Assembly: GCF_013302895.1 (NCBI RefSeq)
Contig: NZ_VJOK01000001.1
Coordinates: 6,064,596 to 6,102,327 of the forward strand
Reading direction: 5' to 3'
DNA length: 37,732 bases
Source: Streptomyces albus subsp. chlorinus
GTDB lineage: Bacteria > Actinomycetota > Actinomycetes > Streptomycetales > Streptomycetaceae
Shown here: positions 16,504 to 24,424 of the stretch, in pieces
Position numbering within the stretch: the first letter of the stretch is position 1
How the letters are laid out: the number at the start of each line of letters is the position of its first letter
The notes under the pieces: model-generated
What the model saw: only the letters and a program-made list of their open reading frames with translations
Databases searched by the model: none
What the model was told of the DNA's origin: nothing
Position numbers and translations under genes: made by a program

Positions 16504-16880
16504 TGGAGGACGCGCCGCAGGCCGCGGGCCACCCGTTCGTCGTCGCGGTCAAGCCGCTGGTGGACGCGATGGGCGGGACGATGGTGCCTCCCCAGGAGGC
16601 GCGGGGTGACGATGTGGTCCTCTCCTGGGAGGGCGAGGACGTGGTCGCCGTGCGGCTGCCGCACCTGTCCGACTCCCTCGACCACCTCCTGGCCGAGCTG
16701 GAGCGCCGGCACGGTGTGCCGCTCGCCGAGCTGGACCGCAAGACCAAGCAGTCCGTGGTGCGGATCCTGGAGAACCGGGGGGCCTTCTCGGTGCGGCACG
16801 GGGTGGAGACGGTGGCCGGCGCCCTGGGCGTCTCGCGCTTCACCGTTTACAACTACCTGAACAGGGACAACGGGCGCTGA
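16503..16880 (+). CDS. small HTH_22 (YheO-type) DNA-binding protein, candidate regulator of the urate operon
   Basis: 125 residues. The C-terminal half carries the HTH_22 pattern: LDRKTKQSVVRILENRGAF, then VRHGVETVAGALGVSRFTVYNYL. YheO-type proteins normally have a longer N-terminal PAS_6 domain; here only about 60 residues precede the helix-turn-helix, so the sensing part is reduced and might be supplied by the upstream thiamine-binding-like protein. The start codon overlaps the stop of that gene. It lies 140 bp before uraD, whose promoter holds the TCAACA-n3-TGTTGA palindrome, making it the nearest candidate for binding that site. This is inference from position. Confidence 0.7.
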   Translation: MEDAPQAAGHPFVVAVKPLVDAMGGTMVPPQEARGDDVVLSWEGEDVVAVRLPHLSDSLDHLLAELERRHGVPLAELDRKTKQSVVRILENRGAFSVRHGVETVAGALGVSRFTVYNYLNRDNGR

Positions 16881-16941
16881 CCCCTCCCTGCGGGGAGCCT
16901 TCCGCATCGCGGGCTTTCCATTCCAAGATGTCGAAAAGGCT

Positions 16942-16981
16942 TCAACAAACTGTTGACGTGATGTTGCCGGGGGACTTAGCT
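16942..16981 (+). promoter_or_regulatory. uraD operon promoter with palindromic operator over the -35
   Basis: TCAACA-AAC-TGTTGA (16942-16956) has perfect 6-bp arms. The -35 TTGACG (16953-16958) lies in its right arm; a 17-nt spacer leads to TTAGCT (16976-16981). The arrangement is the same as at the catalase promoter: same palindrome, same -35 hexamer, same spacer length. Confidence 0.72.
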
Positions 16982-17020
16982 GTTCCCAGCCCGGACAGCA
17001 CCACGGCCCCGGAGGTCCCC

Positions 17021-17545
17021 GTGACTTCGCGCTCGACGCCAGGACTTTCCTGGTTCAACTCCGCCCAGGGCGCCGAGGCGCGCGCCGCGCTCCACGAGGT
17101 GTGCGCCGCCCGCGGCTGGGCGGACGCCCTGCTCGCCCGGCGTCCCTACGAGAGCGTCGAGGCGCTCCTCGCCGCGAGTGACGAGGCCACCGCGGCCCTC
17201 ACCGACGCGGGGCTGGACGAGGCCATGGCCGGGCACCCGCCCATCGGCCGCCCCAAGCCCGGCGACCCGGCCTCGGCCCGCGAACAGCGGGGCATGGCCG
17301 GCGCCTCCGAGGAGCTGAAGGCCGAGATGCTCGAACTCAACCTGGCCTACCAGGACAAGTTCGGGCACGTCTTCCTCATCTGCGCCACCGGCAGGAGCGC
17401 CGAGGAGATGAGGGACGCCGTGCGTCACCGGATCGACAACTCACCGCGACAGGAGCGGGAGATCGTGCGGCGGGAGCTGGCGAAGATCAACCGCATCCGG
17501 CTCACCCGCCTCGCGGCGGAAGAGGAAGGAGCCCCCACGGCATGA
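17021..17545 (+). CDS. uraD: 2-oxo-4-hydroxy-4-carboxy-5-ureidoimidazoline (OHCU) decarboxylase
   Basis: 174 residues from a GTG at 17021, chosen because GGAGG lies 5 nt upstream and because an earlier in-frame ATG would fall inside the promoter. It performs the third step from urate, decarboxylating OHCU to S-allantoin. The catalytic His is in AGHPPIGRP (His72), and the family motif LAYQDKFGHVFLICATGRSAEEM is intact, followed by the RHRIDNSPRQEREIVRRELAKINRIRL helix. Its stop overlaps the uraH start by 4 bp (ATGA), so it heads a tightly coupled uraD-uraH-uricase operon. Confidence 0.93.
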   Translation: MTSRSTPGLSWFNSAQGAEARAALHEVCAARGWADALLARRPYESVEALLAASDEATAALTDAGLDEAMAGHPPIGRPKPGDPASAREQRGMAGASEELKAEMLELNLAYQDKFGHVFLICATGRSAEEMRDAVRHRIDNSPRQEREIVRRELAKINRIRLTRLAAEEEGAPTA

Positions 17546-17982
17546 GCGACGCGACGAGCACATCGGTGTCCACGCACATCCTGGACACCAGCCGCGGCCG
17601 CCCGGCCGCGGGAGTCGGCGTGCGGCTGTCCGTACGCCAGGGTGACGAGCGGTCCGCCTGGGCCGCGCACGGAGCGTCGAAGACCGACGCCGACGGGCGC
17701 TGCAAGGACTTTCCGGCGCTGCCGGAAGGCACCACCCATGTGCGGCTGGAGTTCGAGACAGAGCCGTATTTCTCGGACACCTCCGGCGTGGCAGAGCACA
17801 GTTCGAATCCGCGCAGCCAGCGCGAAGCCGCGGAACAGCAGGACGCCCCCCGCGTAAGGGACAGCGCACCAGGCAGCTTCTTTCCCGAGGTCTCCATCGT
17901 CTTCGCGGTGAACCCGGGCGAGCACTACCACGTGCCGCTGCTGCTCAACCCGTTCGGCTACTCCGTGTACCGAGGGAGCTGA
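17542..17982 (+). CDS. uraH: 5-hydroxyisourate hydrolase (transthyretin-like)
   Basis: 146 residues. It hydrolyses 5-hydroxyisourate, the uricase product, to OHCU. The N-terminal STHILDTSRGRPAAGV and the C-terminal HYHVPLLLNPFGYSVYRGS (the family's YRGS end) are both present, with His12 and His128/130 as expected active-site residues. Between about residues 79 and 110 there is a hydrophilic insert (SGVAEHSSNP... DSAPGSF) that makes the protein longer than the usual 110-120 residues. The start overlaps uraD by 4 bp, and the stop is 4 bp before the uricase gene. Confidence 0.94.
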   Translation: MSDATSTSVSTHILDTSRGRPAAGVGVRLSVRQGDERSAWAAHGASKTDADGRCKDFPALPEGTTHVRLEFETEPYFSDTSGVAEHSSNPRSQREAAEQQDAPRVRDSAPGSFFPEVSIVFAVNPGEHYHVPLLLNPFGYSVYRGS

Positions 17983-17986
17983 CACC

Positions 17987-18922
17987 ATGCCCACGATTCT
18001 CGGCCAGAACCAGTACGGCAAGGCGGAGAACCGCGTCGTCAAGATCACGCGGGACGGCGACACGCACCACATCAAGGATCTCAACGTCTCCGTCTCCCTC
18101 AGCGGTGATCTGGACGACGTGCACTACTCGGGCTCCAACGCCCATGTGCTGCCGACCGACACCACGAAGAACACCTGCTTCGCGTTCGCCAAGGAGCACG
18201 GCATCGAGTCCGCCGAGGCGTACGGCATCCTGCTGGCCCGGCACTTCGTGGAGAACACCGAGCCGATCCACACGGCGCGCATCCGCATCGAGGAGTTCGC
18301 CTGGGAGCGCATCGAGACCTCCGACGCCAACTCGAAGTTCATCGGCGCCGACGAGGTCAGGCACTCCTTCGTCCGCAAGGGCCAGGAGATACGCACCGCG
18401 CAGATCACCTACGACGGCGAGAGCGTCGAGGTGCTCTCCGGGCTGAAGGGCCTGACGGTCCTCAACTCCACCAACTCCGAGTTCTGGGGCTACATCAAGG
18501 ACCGCTACACCACGCTCCAGGAGGACTACGACCGCATCCTCGCCACCGAGGTCAGCGCCTGGTGGCGGTACGGCTTCAGCGGTGCCGAGGGTGAGCGCAC
18601 GCCCAACTGGGACAAGTCCTACGCGCAGGCCAAAAAGCACATGCTGCACGCCTTCGCCGAGACCTACTCGCTCTCGCTCCAGCAGACGCTGTACCAGATG
18701 GGTTCGCGCGTCATCAACAGCCGGCCCGAGATCGACGAGATCCGGTTCTCGATGCCGAACAAGCACCACTTCAAGGTGGACCTGTCGCCCTTCGACATCA
18801 AGAACGAGGCGGCGGACGGGGCGGTCTACTACGCCGCCGACCGCCCGTACGGCCTGATCGAGGCGACGGTTCTCCGCGACGGGGCCACCCCCCGCATCCC
18901 CGTTGACATGACCAACCTCTGA
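17987..18922 (+). CDS. urate oxidase (uricase), cofactor-free
   Basis: 311 residues. It oxidises urate with O2 to 5-hydroxyisourate and H2O2 without a cofactor. Lys12 (NQYGKAENRVVK) and Thr57-Asp58 (VLPTDTTKNTCFAFAKEH) correspond to the catalytic Lys-Thr dyad and substrate-binding Asp of known uricases; the PNKHHFKVD segment supplies the active-site His. SEFWGYIKDRYTTL and LQQTLYQMG carry the other substrate contacts. Length and motifs are complete. The ATG at 17987 has GAGGGAG upstream. The peroxide by-product links it to the catalase at 8548-10023, whose promoter shares the operon's operator. Confidence 0.96.
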   Translation: MPTILGQNQYGKAENRVVKITRDGDTHHIKDLNVSVSLSGDLDDVHYSGSNAHVLPTDTTKNTCFAFAKEHGIESAEAYGILLARHFVENTEPIHTARIRIEEFAWERIETSDANSKFIGADEVRHSFVRKGQEIRTAQITYDGESVEVLSGLKGLTVLNSTNSEFWGYIKDRYTTLQEDYDRILATEVSAWWRYGFSGAEGERTPNWDKSYAQAKKHMLHAFAETYSLSLQQTLYQMGSRVINSRPEIDEIRFSMPNKHHFKVDLSPFDIKNEAADGAVYYAADRPYGLIEATVLRDGATPRIPVDMTNL

Positions 18923-18946
18923 CACACCCGCCCGCCGCTTCCCGCA

Positions 18947-18968
18947 TCCGGGGGCCACCGCCCCCGGA
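18947..18968 (+). terminator. terminator after uricase
   Basis: TCCGGGGGC (18947-18955) and GCCCCCGGA (18960-18968) form a perfect 9-bp stem with a CACC loop, 25 bp after the uricase stop. No T-run follows. A second GCCCGG/CCGGGC stem lies near 18985-19010. Confidence 0.6.
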
Positions 18969-19111
18969 CCCCGGCCTTCGTCCGCCGGCCCGGCTTCCCG
19001 GGCCGGGCGGCGGAGAGGGCCGCGTCCGATCCCTGCGGACCGCGGCTCCGGACAGCACTCCGGAGCCGGGAAGAGCCCGGCGGGACCGCAAACCCCCCGA
19101 TCGAGGACCTC

Positions 19112-20506
19112 ATGGCCGACACCGGCATACCCACAGGCCGCACAGTCGTCGAGAAGTGCGCCATCGCGACGGTCGACGCGGAGGACACCGAGTACGCGAC
19201 GGGCCACCTCGTCGTCAACGGCAACCGGATCGAATCCCTCGGCCCGGGGGACGCCCCCGGGGACCTGGAGAACGTCACGCGCCGCGTCGACGGGACGGGA
19301 CACCTGCTCACCCCGGGCCTGGTCAACACCCACCACCACTTCTCCCAGTGGCTCACCCGGGGCCTGGCCCAGGACTCCTCCCTCTTCGACTGGCTGGTCG
19401 CCCTCTACCCGACGTGGGCGCGCATCGACGAGGAGATGGTCCACGCGGCGGCCCGCGCCTCCCTGGGCATGATGGCGCGCGGCGGTGTGACCACGGCGAT
19501 GGACCACCACTACGTCTTCCCGCGCGGGGCCGGTGACCTGCTGGGCGCCGGGATCCGCGCCGCCGCCGAACTGGGCGTCCGCTTCACCGCGGCGCGCGGG
19601 TCGATGGACCTCGGCGAGTCGGACGGCGGGCTGCCCCCGGACTTCGCGGTCGAGACCCTTCAGGGCGCGCTCGCCGCGACCGAGAAGGCCATCGACGCCT
19701 ACCACGACGCCTCGTTCGGCTCGATGCTGCACATCGCCGTCGCGCCCTGCTCCCCCTTCTCCGTCTCCACCGAACTGATGCGCCAGTCGGCCGAGCTGGC
19801 CCGTCGCAAGGGCGTACGGCTGCACACGCACGGCTCGGAGACGGCGGAGGAGGAGACGTTCTGCCACGAGCGGTTCGGCATGGGCCCGACCGACTACTTC
19901 GCGTCCGTGGGCTGGCTGGGCGAGGACGTGTGGATGGCGCACTGCGTCCACATGACCGACGAGGACATCGCCGCCTTCGCCCGCACCGGGACCGGCGCCG
20001 CGCACTGCCCCTCGTCCAACGCCCGGCTGGCCGCGGGCATCGCCCGGGTCCCGGACATGCTGGCGGCGGGCGTACCGGTCGGCCTCGGTGTGGACGGCAC
20101 CGCCTCCAACGAGTCGGGCGAGCTGCACACCGAGCTGCGCAACGCGCTGCTGGTCAGCCGCCTCGGCCCGCACAAGCAGGACGCGCTCACCGTGCGCCAG
20201 GCCCTGCGGCTGGGCACCTACGGCGGTGCCCGGGTGCTGGGCCGCGCCCAGGAGACGGGCTCGCTGGAGGCGGGCAAGCTCGCCGACGTCGTGCTGTGGA
20301 AGCTCGACGGGATCGGGCACTCCTCGATCGCCGACCCGGTCGCCGCACTCGTCCTGGGAGCGGCGGCCCCGGTCACCCTGTCCCTCGTGGGCGGCGTACC
20401 GGTCGTCGAGGACGGGCGGCTGGTCCGCGCGGACGAGGACGAGATCGCGCGGGGCGCGCGGGACGAGGCCAGGCGCCTCGCCCGGCTCGCCGCGGGCGCC
20501 GGCTGA
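19112..20506 (+). CDS. 8-oxoguanine deaminase (amidohydrolase superfamily)
   Basis: 464 residues. The metal-site motif NTHHHFSQWLTRG is at 72-84 (His74/His76), then HTHGSETAEEE, the WMAHCVHM motif and GLGVDGTASNESGEL with the catalytic Asp. This is the cytosine-deaminase/AtzB-like branch in which 8-oxoguanine deaminases fall. Deamination of 8-oxoguanine gives urate plus ammonia. Position directly after uricase and before a urate-type permease supports this substrate over guanine or a triazine. It provides a route to urate that does not need xanthine dehydrogenase, relevant because xdh is missing nearby. The ATG at 19112 follows GAGGACC. Confidence 0.86.
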   Translation: MADTGIPTGRTVVEKCAIATVDAEDTEYATGHLVVNGNRIESLGPGDAPGDLENVTRRVDGTGHLLTPGLVNTHHHFSQWLTRGLAQDSSLFDWLVALYPTWARIDEEMVHAAARASLGMMARGGVTTAMDHHYVFPRGAGDLLGAGIRAAAELGVRFTAARGSMDLGESDGGLPPDFAVETLQGALAATEKAIDAYHDASFGSMLHIAVAPCSPFSVSTELMRQSAELARRKGVRLHTHGSETAEEETFCHERFGMGPTDYFASVGWLGEDVWMAHCVHMTDEDIAAFARTGTGAAHCPSSNARLAAGIARVPDMLAAGVPVGLGVDGTASNESGELHTELRNALLVSRLGPHKQDALTVRQALRLGTYGGARVLGRAQETGSLEAGKLADVVLWKLDGIGHSSIADPVAALVLGAAAPVTLSLVGGVPVVEDGRLVRADEDEIARGARDEARRLARLAAGAG

Positions 20507-20799
20507 CCGGGCCGGCCCCGACGACACGGGCCCCACCCCCGGCCCGTGAGCACCGCACCGCGGCCTCGGGCCGCCACAGGACACCGGCCGGGAGGGACGG
20601 CTCCCGGCCGGTTCACCCCACCCGGCTCCGGACACCTTGGCCCCTGTCATGCTCCGGACATACCGCACGGGCGCACCGCACCACCTCGTACACCGCGGCA
20701 CCGCGCCGCACAGCCACCCCATCCCCAGCACCACCTTGCAGACCGCACCACCTCCGGAAACCGCGTGCCGCACGGCGCCGTAAACAACAGGAGGACCCC

Positions 20800-22272
20800 G
20801 TGGCCGAGACGCCCAGGTTCACCACGCAAGGAAAGACGGCGGACAGCAGTGGGGACGTACCGGGCCAGGGCTCGCAGGGCCCCGCCAGGAAGCACCCGGT
20901 CGACCAGGGCATGCCGCCCCTCAAGCTGTTCACCACCGGCCTCCAGCACGTCGCCGCCATGTACGCGGGGGTCGTCGCGCCTCCGCTGGTCATCGGTGCC
21001 GCCGTCGGACTGTCCCCCACCGAACTCACCTTCCTGACCGGTGCCAGCCTCTTCATGGCGGGCATCGCCACCCTGCTCCAGACGCTCGGCGTCTGGAAGA
21101 TCGGGGCACGGCTCCCCTTCGTCAACGGGGTCACCTTCGCGACCGTCGCGCCGATGCTGGCGATCAACAAATCGGCGGGCCCCGAGGACGCGCTGCCGGT
21201 GATCTTCGGCGCGACCATGGTCGCCGCCGCGCTCGGCTTCCTGATCGCCCCGCTCTTCTGCAAACTCGTCCGCTTCTTCCCGCCGGTCGTCACCGGCAGC
21301 GTCATCACCCTGATCGGCGTCTCGCTGATGCCCGTGGCCTTCAACTGGGCCCAGGGCGGCAACGCGAAGGACCCCCACTACGGCGACTTCAGCAACATCG
21401 GCATGGCCGGCGTCACGCTGCTGATCGTGCTGCTGCTGCGGCGGTTCACCACCGGCTTCCTGAAGCAGATCGCGGTGCTGATCGGCCTCGTGATCGGCAC
21501 ACTGATCGCGATACCCGTCGGCATCGCGGACTTCACCGCCGTCAAGGAGGCCGACGTCGTCGGCTTCCCCACGCCCTTCCACTTCGGCGCACCGCAGTTC
21601 GCCGTGGCGGCGATCGTCTCCATGTGCGTCGTGATGCTGGTGTCGATGACCGAGTCGACGGCCGACATGCTGGCGCTGGGCGAGGTCGTGGACCGCCCCG
21701 CCGACGAGAAGACCATCGCCGCCGGACTGCGCGCCGACACCCTCGGCTCCTTCGTCAGCCCCTTCTTCAACGGCTTCCTGTGCAGCGCCTTCGCACAGAA
21801 CATCGGACTGGTGGCCATGACCCGCATCCGCAGCCGGTTCGTGGTCGCCACCGGCGGCGGGATCCTCATCCTCCTCGGCCTGTGCCCCCTGGCCGCCGGA
21901 CTGATCGCCTCCGTACCGCAGCCGGTGCTCGGCGGAGCCGGTGTCGTCCTGTTCGGTTCGGTGGCCGCCAGCGGCATCCAGACGCTCATCAAGGCCGACC
22001 TCGGCAAGGACAACAACGTGCTGATCGTCGGCACCGCGCTGGCCGTCGGGATCATCCCCATCGCGGCGCCCGAGTTCTACCACGCGTTCCCGGAGAGCGC
22101 GAAGATCATCCTGGACTCCGGGATCTCGACCGGATGCGTGACCGCCGTCCTCCTCAACCTCGTCTTCAACCACCTGGGCACCTCCCGCCGCGACGAGGAA
22201 GTGGTGGCCCACCCCATGGAACCCGGCGAGGGCATCCCGCACCCCCGGGACCCCGACCACGCCCCGGCGTAG
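20800..22272 (+). CDS. NCS2/NAT urate/xanthine permease
   Basis: 490 residues from a GTG at 20800 with AGGAGG 5-6 nt upstream. It belongs to the UacT/PucK/PbuX-like nucleobase-ascorbate transporter branch, unlike the AzgA-type permease at 1871. Features: KLFTTGLQHVAAMYAGVVAPPLVIG, the VSMTESTADMLALGEVV helix and the NAT signature QNIGLVAMTRIRSR. About 12-14 transmembrane helices follow one another, with a hydrophilic N-terminus (about 40 residues) and C-terminus. It should bring in urate or xanthine by proton symport and follows the 8-oxoguanine deaminase across 293 bp, in which I see no other gene. Confidence 0.9.
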   Translation: MAETPRFTTQGKTADSSGDVPGQGSQGPARKHPVDQGMPPLKLFTTGLQHVAAMYAGVVAPPLVIGAAVGLSPTELTFLTGASLFMAGIATLLQTLGVWKIGARLPFVNGVTFATVAPMLAINKSAGPEDALPVIFGATMVAAALGFLIAPLFCKLVRFFPPVVTGSVITLIGVSLMPVAFNWAQGGNAKDPHYGDFSNIGMAGVTLLIVLLLRRFTTGFLKQIAVLIGLVIGTLIAIPVGIADFTAVKEADVVGFPTPFHFGAPQFAVAAIVSMCVVMLVSMTESTADMLALGEVVDRPADEKTIAAGLRADTLGSFVSPFFNGFLCSAFAQNIGLVAMTRIRSRFVVATGGGILILLGLCPLAAGLIASVPQPVLGGAGVVLFGSVAASGIQTLIKADLGKDNNVLIVGTALAVGIIPIAAPEFYHAFPESAKIILDSGISTGCVTAVLLNLVFNHLGTSRRDEEVVAHPMEPGEGIPHPRDPDHAPA

Positions 22273-22311
22273 CGCCAAGGCCCGCTCCCGCGGCCCGGCA
22301 CACCCGGCATC

Positions 22312-22359
22312 CGGCGGTGCCGGACCCCGCCTCGCTCCGAGGCCGGTCCGGCACCGCCG
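22312..22359. terminator. strong nested bidirectional terminator
   Basis: Perfect 15-bp arms (22312-22326, 22345-22359) enclose a second perfect stem GCCTCG-CTC-CGAGGC. The element sits between the convergent permease and XRE stop codons (22272, 22406). Confidence 0.85.
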
Positions 22360-22405
22360 CTCGCGACGCAGGGGCCGCCGGCGCTCGCGGCGGGCGGCGA
22401 CCGTG

Positions 22406-23101
22406 TCAGCCCTCGACGGCCTGCCAGAAGTGGGCGAGGACGTCCTCCAGGAAGGCGCGCCCGGCGTCCCGGGAGGACGCCGAGGCCGGCTGCCCCCAGC
22501 CCAGGGAGGCCGCGGTCGTGGACTGGTAGGCGGCGTGCAGCGCGCGCAGCCCCTCCTCCACGTACTGCCGGGACAGCGGCACCAGCGCGCAGACGGGTCC
22601 CGTGTACGCCTGCCAGCGCGTGGTCGCGGCCTTGCGCAGGAGCCGGGCCAACTCCTCGTCCCGCCCGGTGAACTCCACCAGCGCGGGCACCGGCAGCCGC
22701 AGCACCTCGCCCAGTGCGTCGGCCTGCCGCGCGTCACCCGTCCAGACACCGGTGTCCTCGACCCGCGCGTACGCCTCGGGCGCCATCCCGATGCCGAGCG
22801 CGACATCGGCCCGGGACATCCCGCGCGCCATCCGGTACTCGCGCAGTGTCCCGGGGCTGCCCATCAGGTCGGAGGGGGAGCACCACAGGGCGCCGGCGAG
22901 CGCGGCGAGCAGCCGCTCGTCCGGGGCGGCGACGCCCGCCTCCCACGCCGCGACGGTGCGCGCGTCGGCCTCCATGCCGTACGCGGCACGTATCCCGTAG
23001 GCCACGTCCTCCGGGGACAGCCGCAGCCCCTCGCGCAGCCGGCGCGCGGCCGTGCCGTCGAACGAACTCCCCGCCTGTCCCCGTGACGTGCCGTAGTGCA
23101 T
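22406..23101 (-). CDS. XRE-family regulator with two helix-turn-helix repeats
   Basis: 231 residues from the ATG at 23101; a GTG two codons earlier is possible and neither has a good ribosome site. Two XRE-like units are visible: ARRLREGLRLSPEDVAYGI... VAAWEAGVAAPDERLLAALAGAL and LREYRMARGMSRADVALGIGM... YARVEDTGVWTGDARQADALGEVL. The C-terminal ~100 residues (LVEFTGRDEELARLLRKA... LAHFWQAVEG) are helical without a recognised domain. It is convergent with the urate permease and is closed off from it by a strong terminator, so its targets are unclear. Confidence 0.78.
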   Translation of the reverse strand: MHYGTSRGQAGSSFDGTAARRLREGLRLSPEDVAYGIRAAYGMEADARTVAAWEAGVAAPDERLLAALAGALWCSPSDLMGSPGTLREYRMARGMSRADVALGIGMAPEAYARVEDTGVWTGDARQADALGEVLRLPVPALVEFTGRDEELARLLRKAATTRWQAYTGPVCALVPLSRQYVEEGLRALHAAYQSTTAASLGWGQPASASSRDAGRAFLEDVLAHFWQAVEG

Positions 23102-23176
23102 CGGCACACGGTACGGAGGCCGGTAGCGGACTGCCTACCGTCTGTTCGCCCGAAGCCCGGGATCGTAGGAAGCTCC

Positions 23177-23365
23177 ATCGGGACGGCACTCACCGGGCGC
23201 CCTCGGCACGCGCTGGTCCGCCGGCTGGAGGCGGACCGGATCGTCCGCCGGGAGGAGCCCTACGAGGGAGCCGTGCGCCGCGTCGCCTACCGCCTCACGC
23301 CTCTGGGCGTCTCCCTCGACGACAGGCCGGCCCCGCTCGGCGCCTGGGGCAGGGAGCACCTGCCG
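23177..23365 (+). pseudogene. HxlR-family regulator remnant (C-terminal part only)
   Basis: The plus-strand translation reads LTGRPRHALVRRLEADRIV, RREEPYEGAVRRVAYRLTPLG and LGAWGREHL, the pattern of the second half of an HxlR winged helix (L..RLr.Le.dGlv.R, vprrveY.LTplG, l..W...h). The N-terminal recognition part and a start codon with ribosome site are missing, and the frame then runs on into Arg/Pro-rich sequence and the pepE antisense. A decayed fragment is the simplest reading. Confidence 0.55.
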
Positions 23366-23435
23366 GGCGGCAGCTCCGCACCGAGGCGGCGGCAGCCCGG
23401 CACTGAACGGCGCCCGGCACGTGAACGGCGCCCCT

Positions 23436-23472
23436 GTGCCGGGGCCCTCGTCGTACGCGAGGGCCCCGGCAC
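23436..23472. terminator. terminator downstream of pepE
   Basis: GTGCCGGGGCCCTCG (23436-23450) and CGAGGGCCCCGGCAC (23458-23472) are perfect 15-bp arms with a 7-nt loop. It lies 46 bp past the pepE stop in the minus direction, and would also stop any read-through from the left. Confidence 0.8.
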
Positions 23473-23517
23473 GGCCCTGCCCCACAGGGGCGCCGCCGGG
23501 GTTCCGGCCGGCCGGGT

Positions 23518-24252
23518 TCAGGCCGTGCGGTGGTCGAACCGGGCCGTGGCGGTCAGCAGGCGGCTCAGGTCGGCGCCCGGCGCGTACTCCACCGGCTCCG
23601 CGCCCGCCGTGAACAGCCGGGCGCCGGACGCGACGCCGCCCAGCTCCAGCGCCTCGCCCGTACGCCGCAGCCAGGTGCCCTCCCGCAGCCCGAGGACGGG
23701 CACGTCGTTCTCCTCCAGGAACTGGGTCAGCCGCTCCTCGCGGGTCTCGCCCATGTGGGCGCTGGCCGGGTCCGGGTCCAGGTAGTGCGGGTTGATCTGG
23801 AAGGGGACGAGCCCCAGCGCGTCGAAGGACGCCGGCTGCACGATGGGCATGTCGTTGGTCGTCCGCAGCGTGGGGCAGGCCATGTTGGTGCCCGCGCTCG
23901 ACCCCATGTAGGGCACGCCGTCCTCGCGCACCCGCTGGGCGATCGCCGTGACCAGGCCCCGCTCCTGGAGCGACTTGAGCAGCCGGAAGCTGTTGCCCCC
24001 GCCGATGAAGACCGCCTGCGCACCGGACACCAGGGCACGCGGGTCCCCGGCGGTGTGCACGCCGCGCACCCGTACCCCGAGCCCGTCCATGAACGCCGCG
24101 ACCTTCGCGGTGTAGCCGTCGTGGTCGGCCAGCGCGTACGGGACGAACAGCAGCTCGCGCACGCCGGCGAGATGGCCGGCGATCACCTCCCGGGCGTGGT
24201 CGAGGTAACCCCGGCCGGGGGCGGAGGAGTTGGAGAGCAGCAGCAGTTTCAT
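23518..24252 (-). CDS. pepE: dipeptidase E (Asp-X dipeptidase, peptidase S51)
   Basis: 244 residues. PepE hydrolyses dipeptides with N-terminal aspartate. The nucleophile is Ser119 (MGSSAGTNMACPT), with Asp134 (TTNDMPIVQP) and His156 (FQINPHYLDP); all three sit one residue before the Salmonella PepE positions (Ser120, Asp135, His157). VFIGGGNSFRLLKSL is the oxyanion-side motif and the start MKLLLLSNSS is typical. It is cytoplasmic, with no signal peptide. The gene follows an IclR regulator on the same strand, 172 bp away, and is one end of the IclR/DUF1177/OPT/AroM cluster, fitting a peptide-degrading role there. Confidence 0.93.
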   Translation of the reverse strand: MKLLLLSNSSAPGRGYLDHAREVIAGHLAGVRELLFVPYALADHDGYTAKVAAFMDGLGVRVRGVHTAGDPRALVSGAQAVFIGGGNSFRLLKSLQERGLVTAIAQRVREDGVPYMGSSAGTNMACPTLRTTNDMPIVQPASFDALGLVPFQINPHYLDPDPASAHMGETREERLTQFLEENDVPVLGLREGTWLRRTGEALELGGVASGARLFTAGAEPVEYAPGADLSRLLTATARFDHRTA

Positions 24253-24340
24253 GGGCGTTCAGCCTTTCTGGATCTCGGGTTGCGGGCCCGGGAGGCGGGC
24301 CCGGCCGACTCGGTGCGGGGCATGCGCCGGGCGGCGTGCG

Positions 24341-24385
24341 CCGTGGTGGCCCGCGCCGTGGTGGCCCGCGCCGTGGTGGCCCGCG
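24341..24385. repeat. three perfect 15-bp tandem repeats
   Basis: CCGTGGTGGCCCGCG occurs three times head to tail (24341, 24356, 24371) and is followed by a partial fourth copy. It lies between the iclR stop and the pepE start. Its period is a multiple of three, so it may once have been coding; no gene covers it now. Such tracts vary in copy number by slippage. Confidence 0.85.
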
Positions 24386-24424
24386 CCGCGACGGCGCACG
24401 CCGTGGCGGGGTGCGCGGGCGCGG

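Larger units (their letters stand above)
23102..23517. other. 416-bp gap with decayed HxlR remnant and a terminator
   Basis: Between the XRE start and the pepE stop I find no intact gene. It holds a remnant of an HxlR-type regulator (23177-23365) and a perfect 15-bp hairpin (23436-23472). Confidence 0.65.

Noticed and set aside
17945..20773. 942-codon minus-strand open frame opposite uricase and 8-oxoguanine deaminase
   Set aside because: Both genes on the plus strand are complete and well recognised; the antisense frame has shadow-type composition and no ribosome site.
23518..24252. PepE as a cyanophycinase
   Set aside because: Both are in peptidase family S51, but the 244-residue length, MKLLLLSNSS start and Ser/Asp/His positions match dipeptidase E.
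24341..24385. Tandem repeats as a CRISPR array
   Set aside because: The copies are directly adjacent with no spacers, and no cas genes are near.
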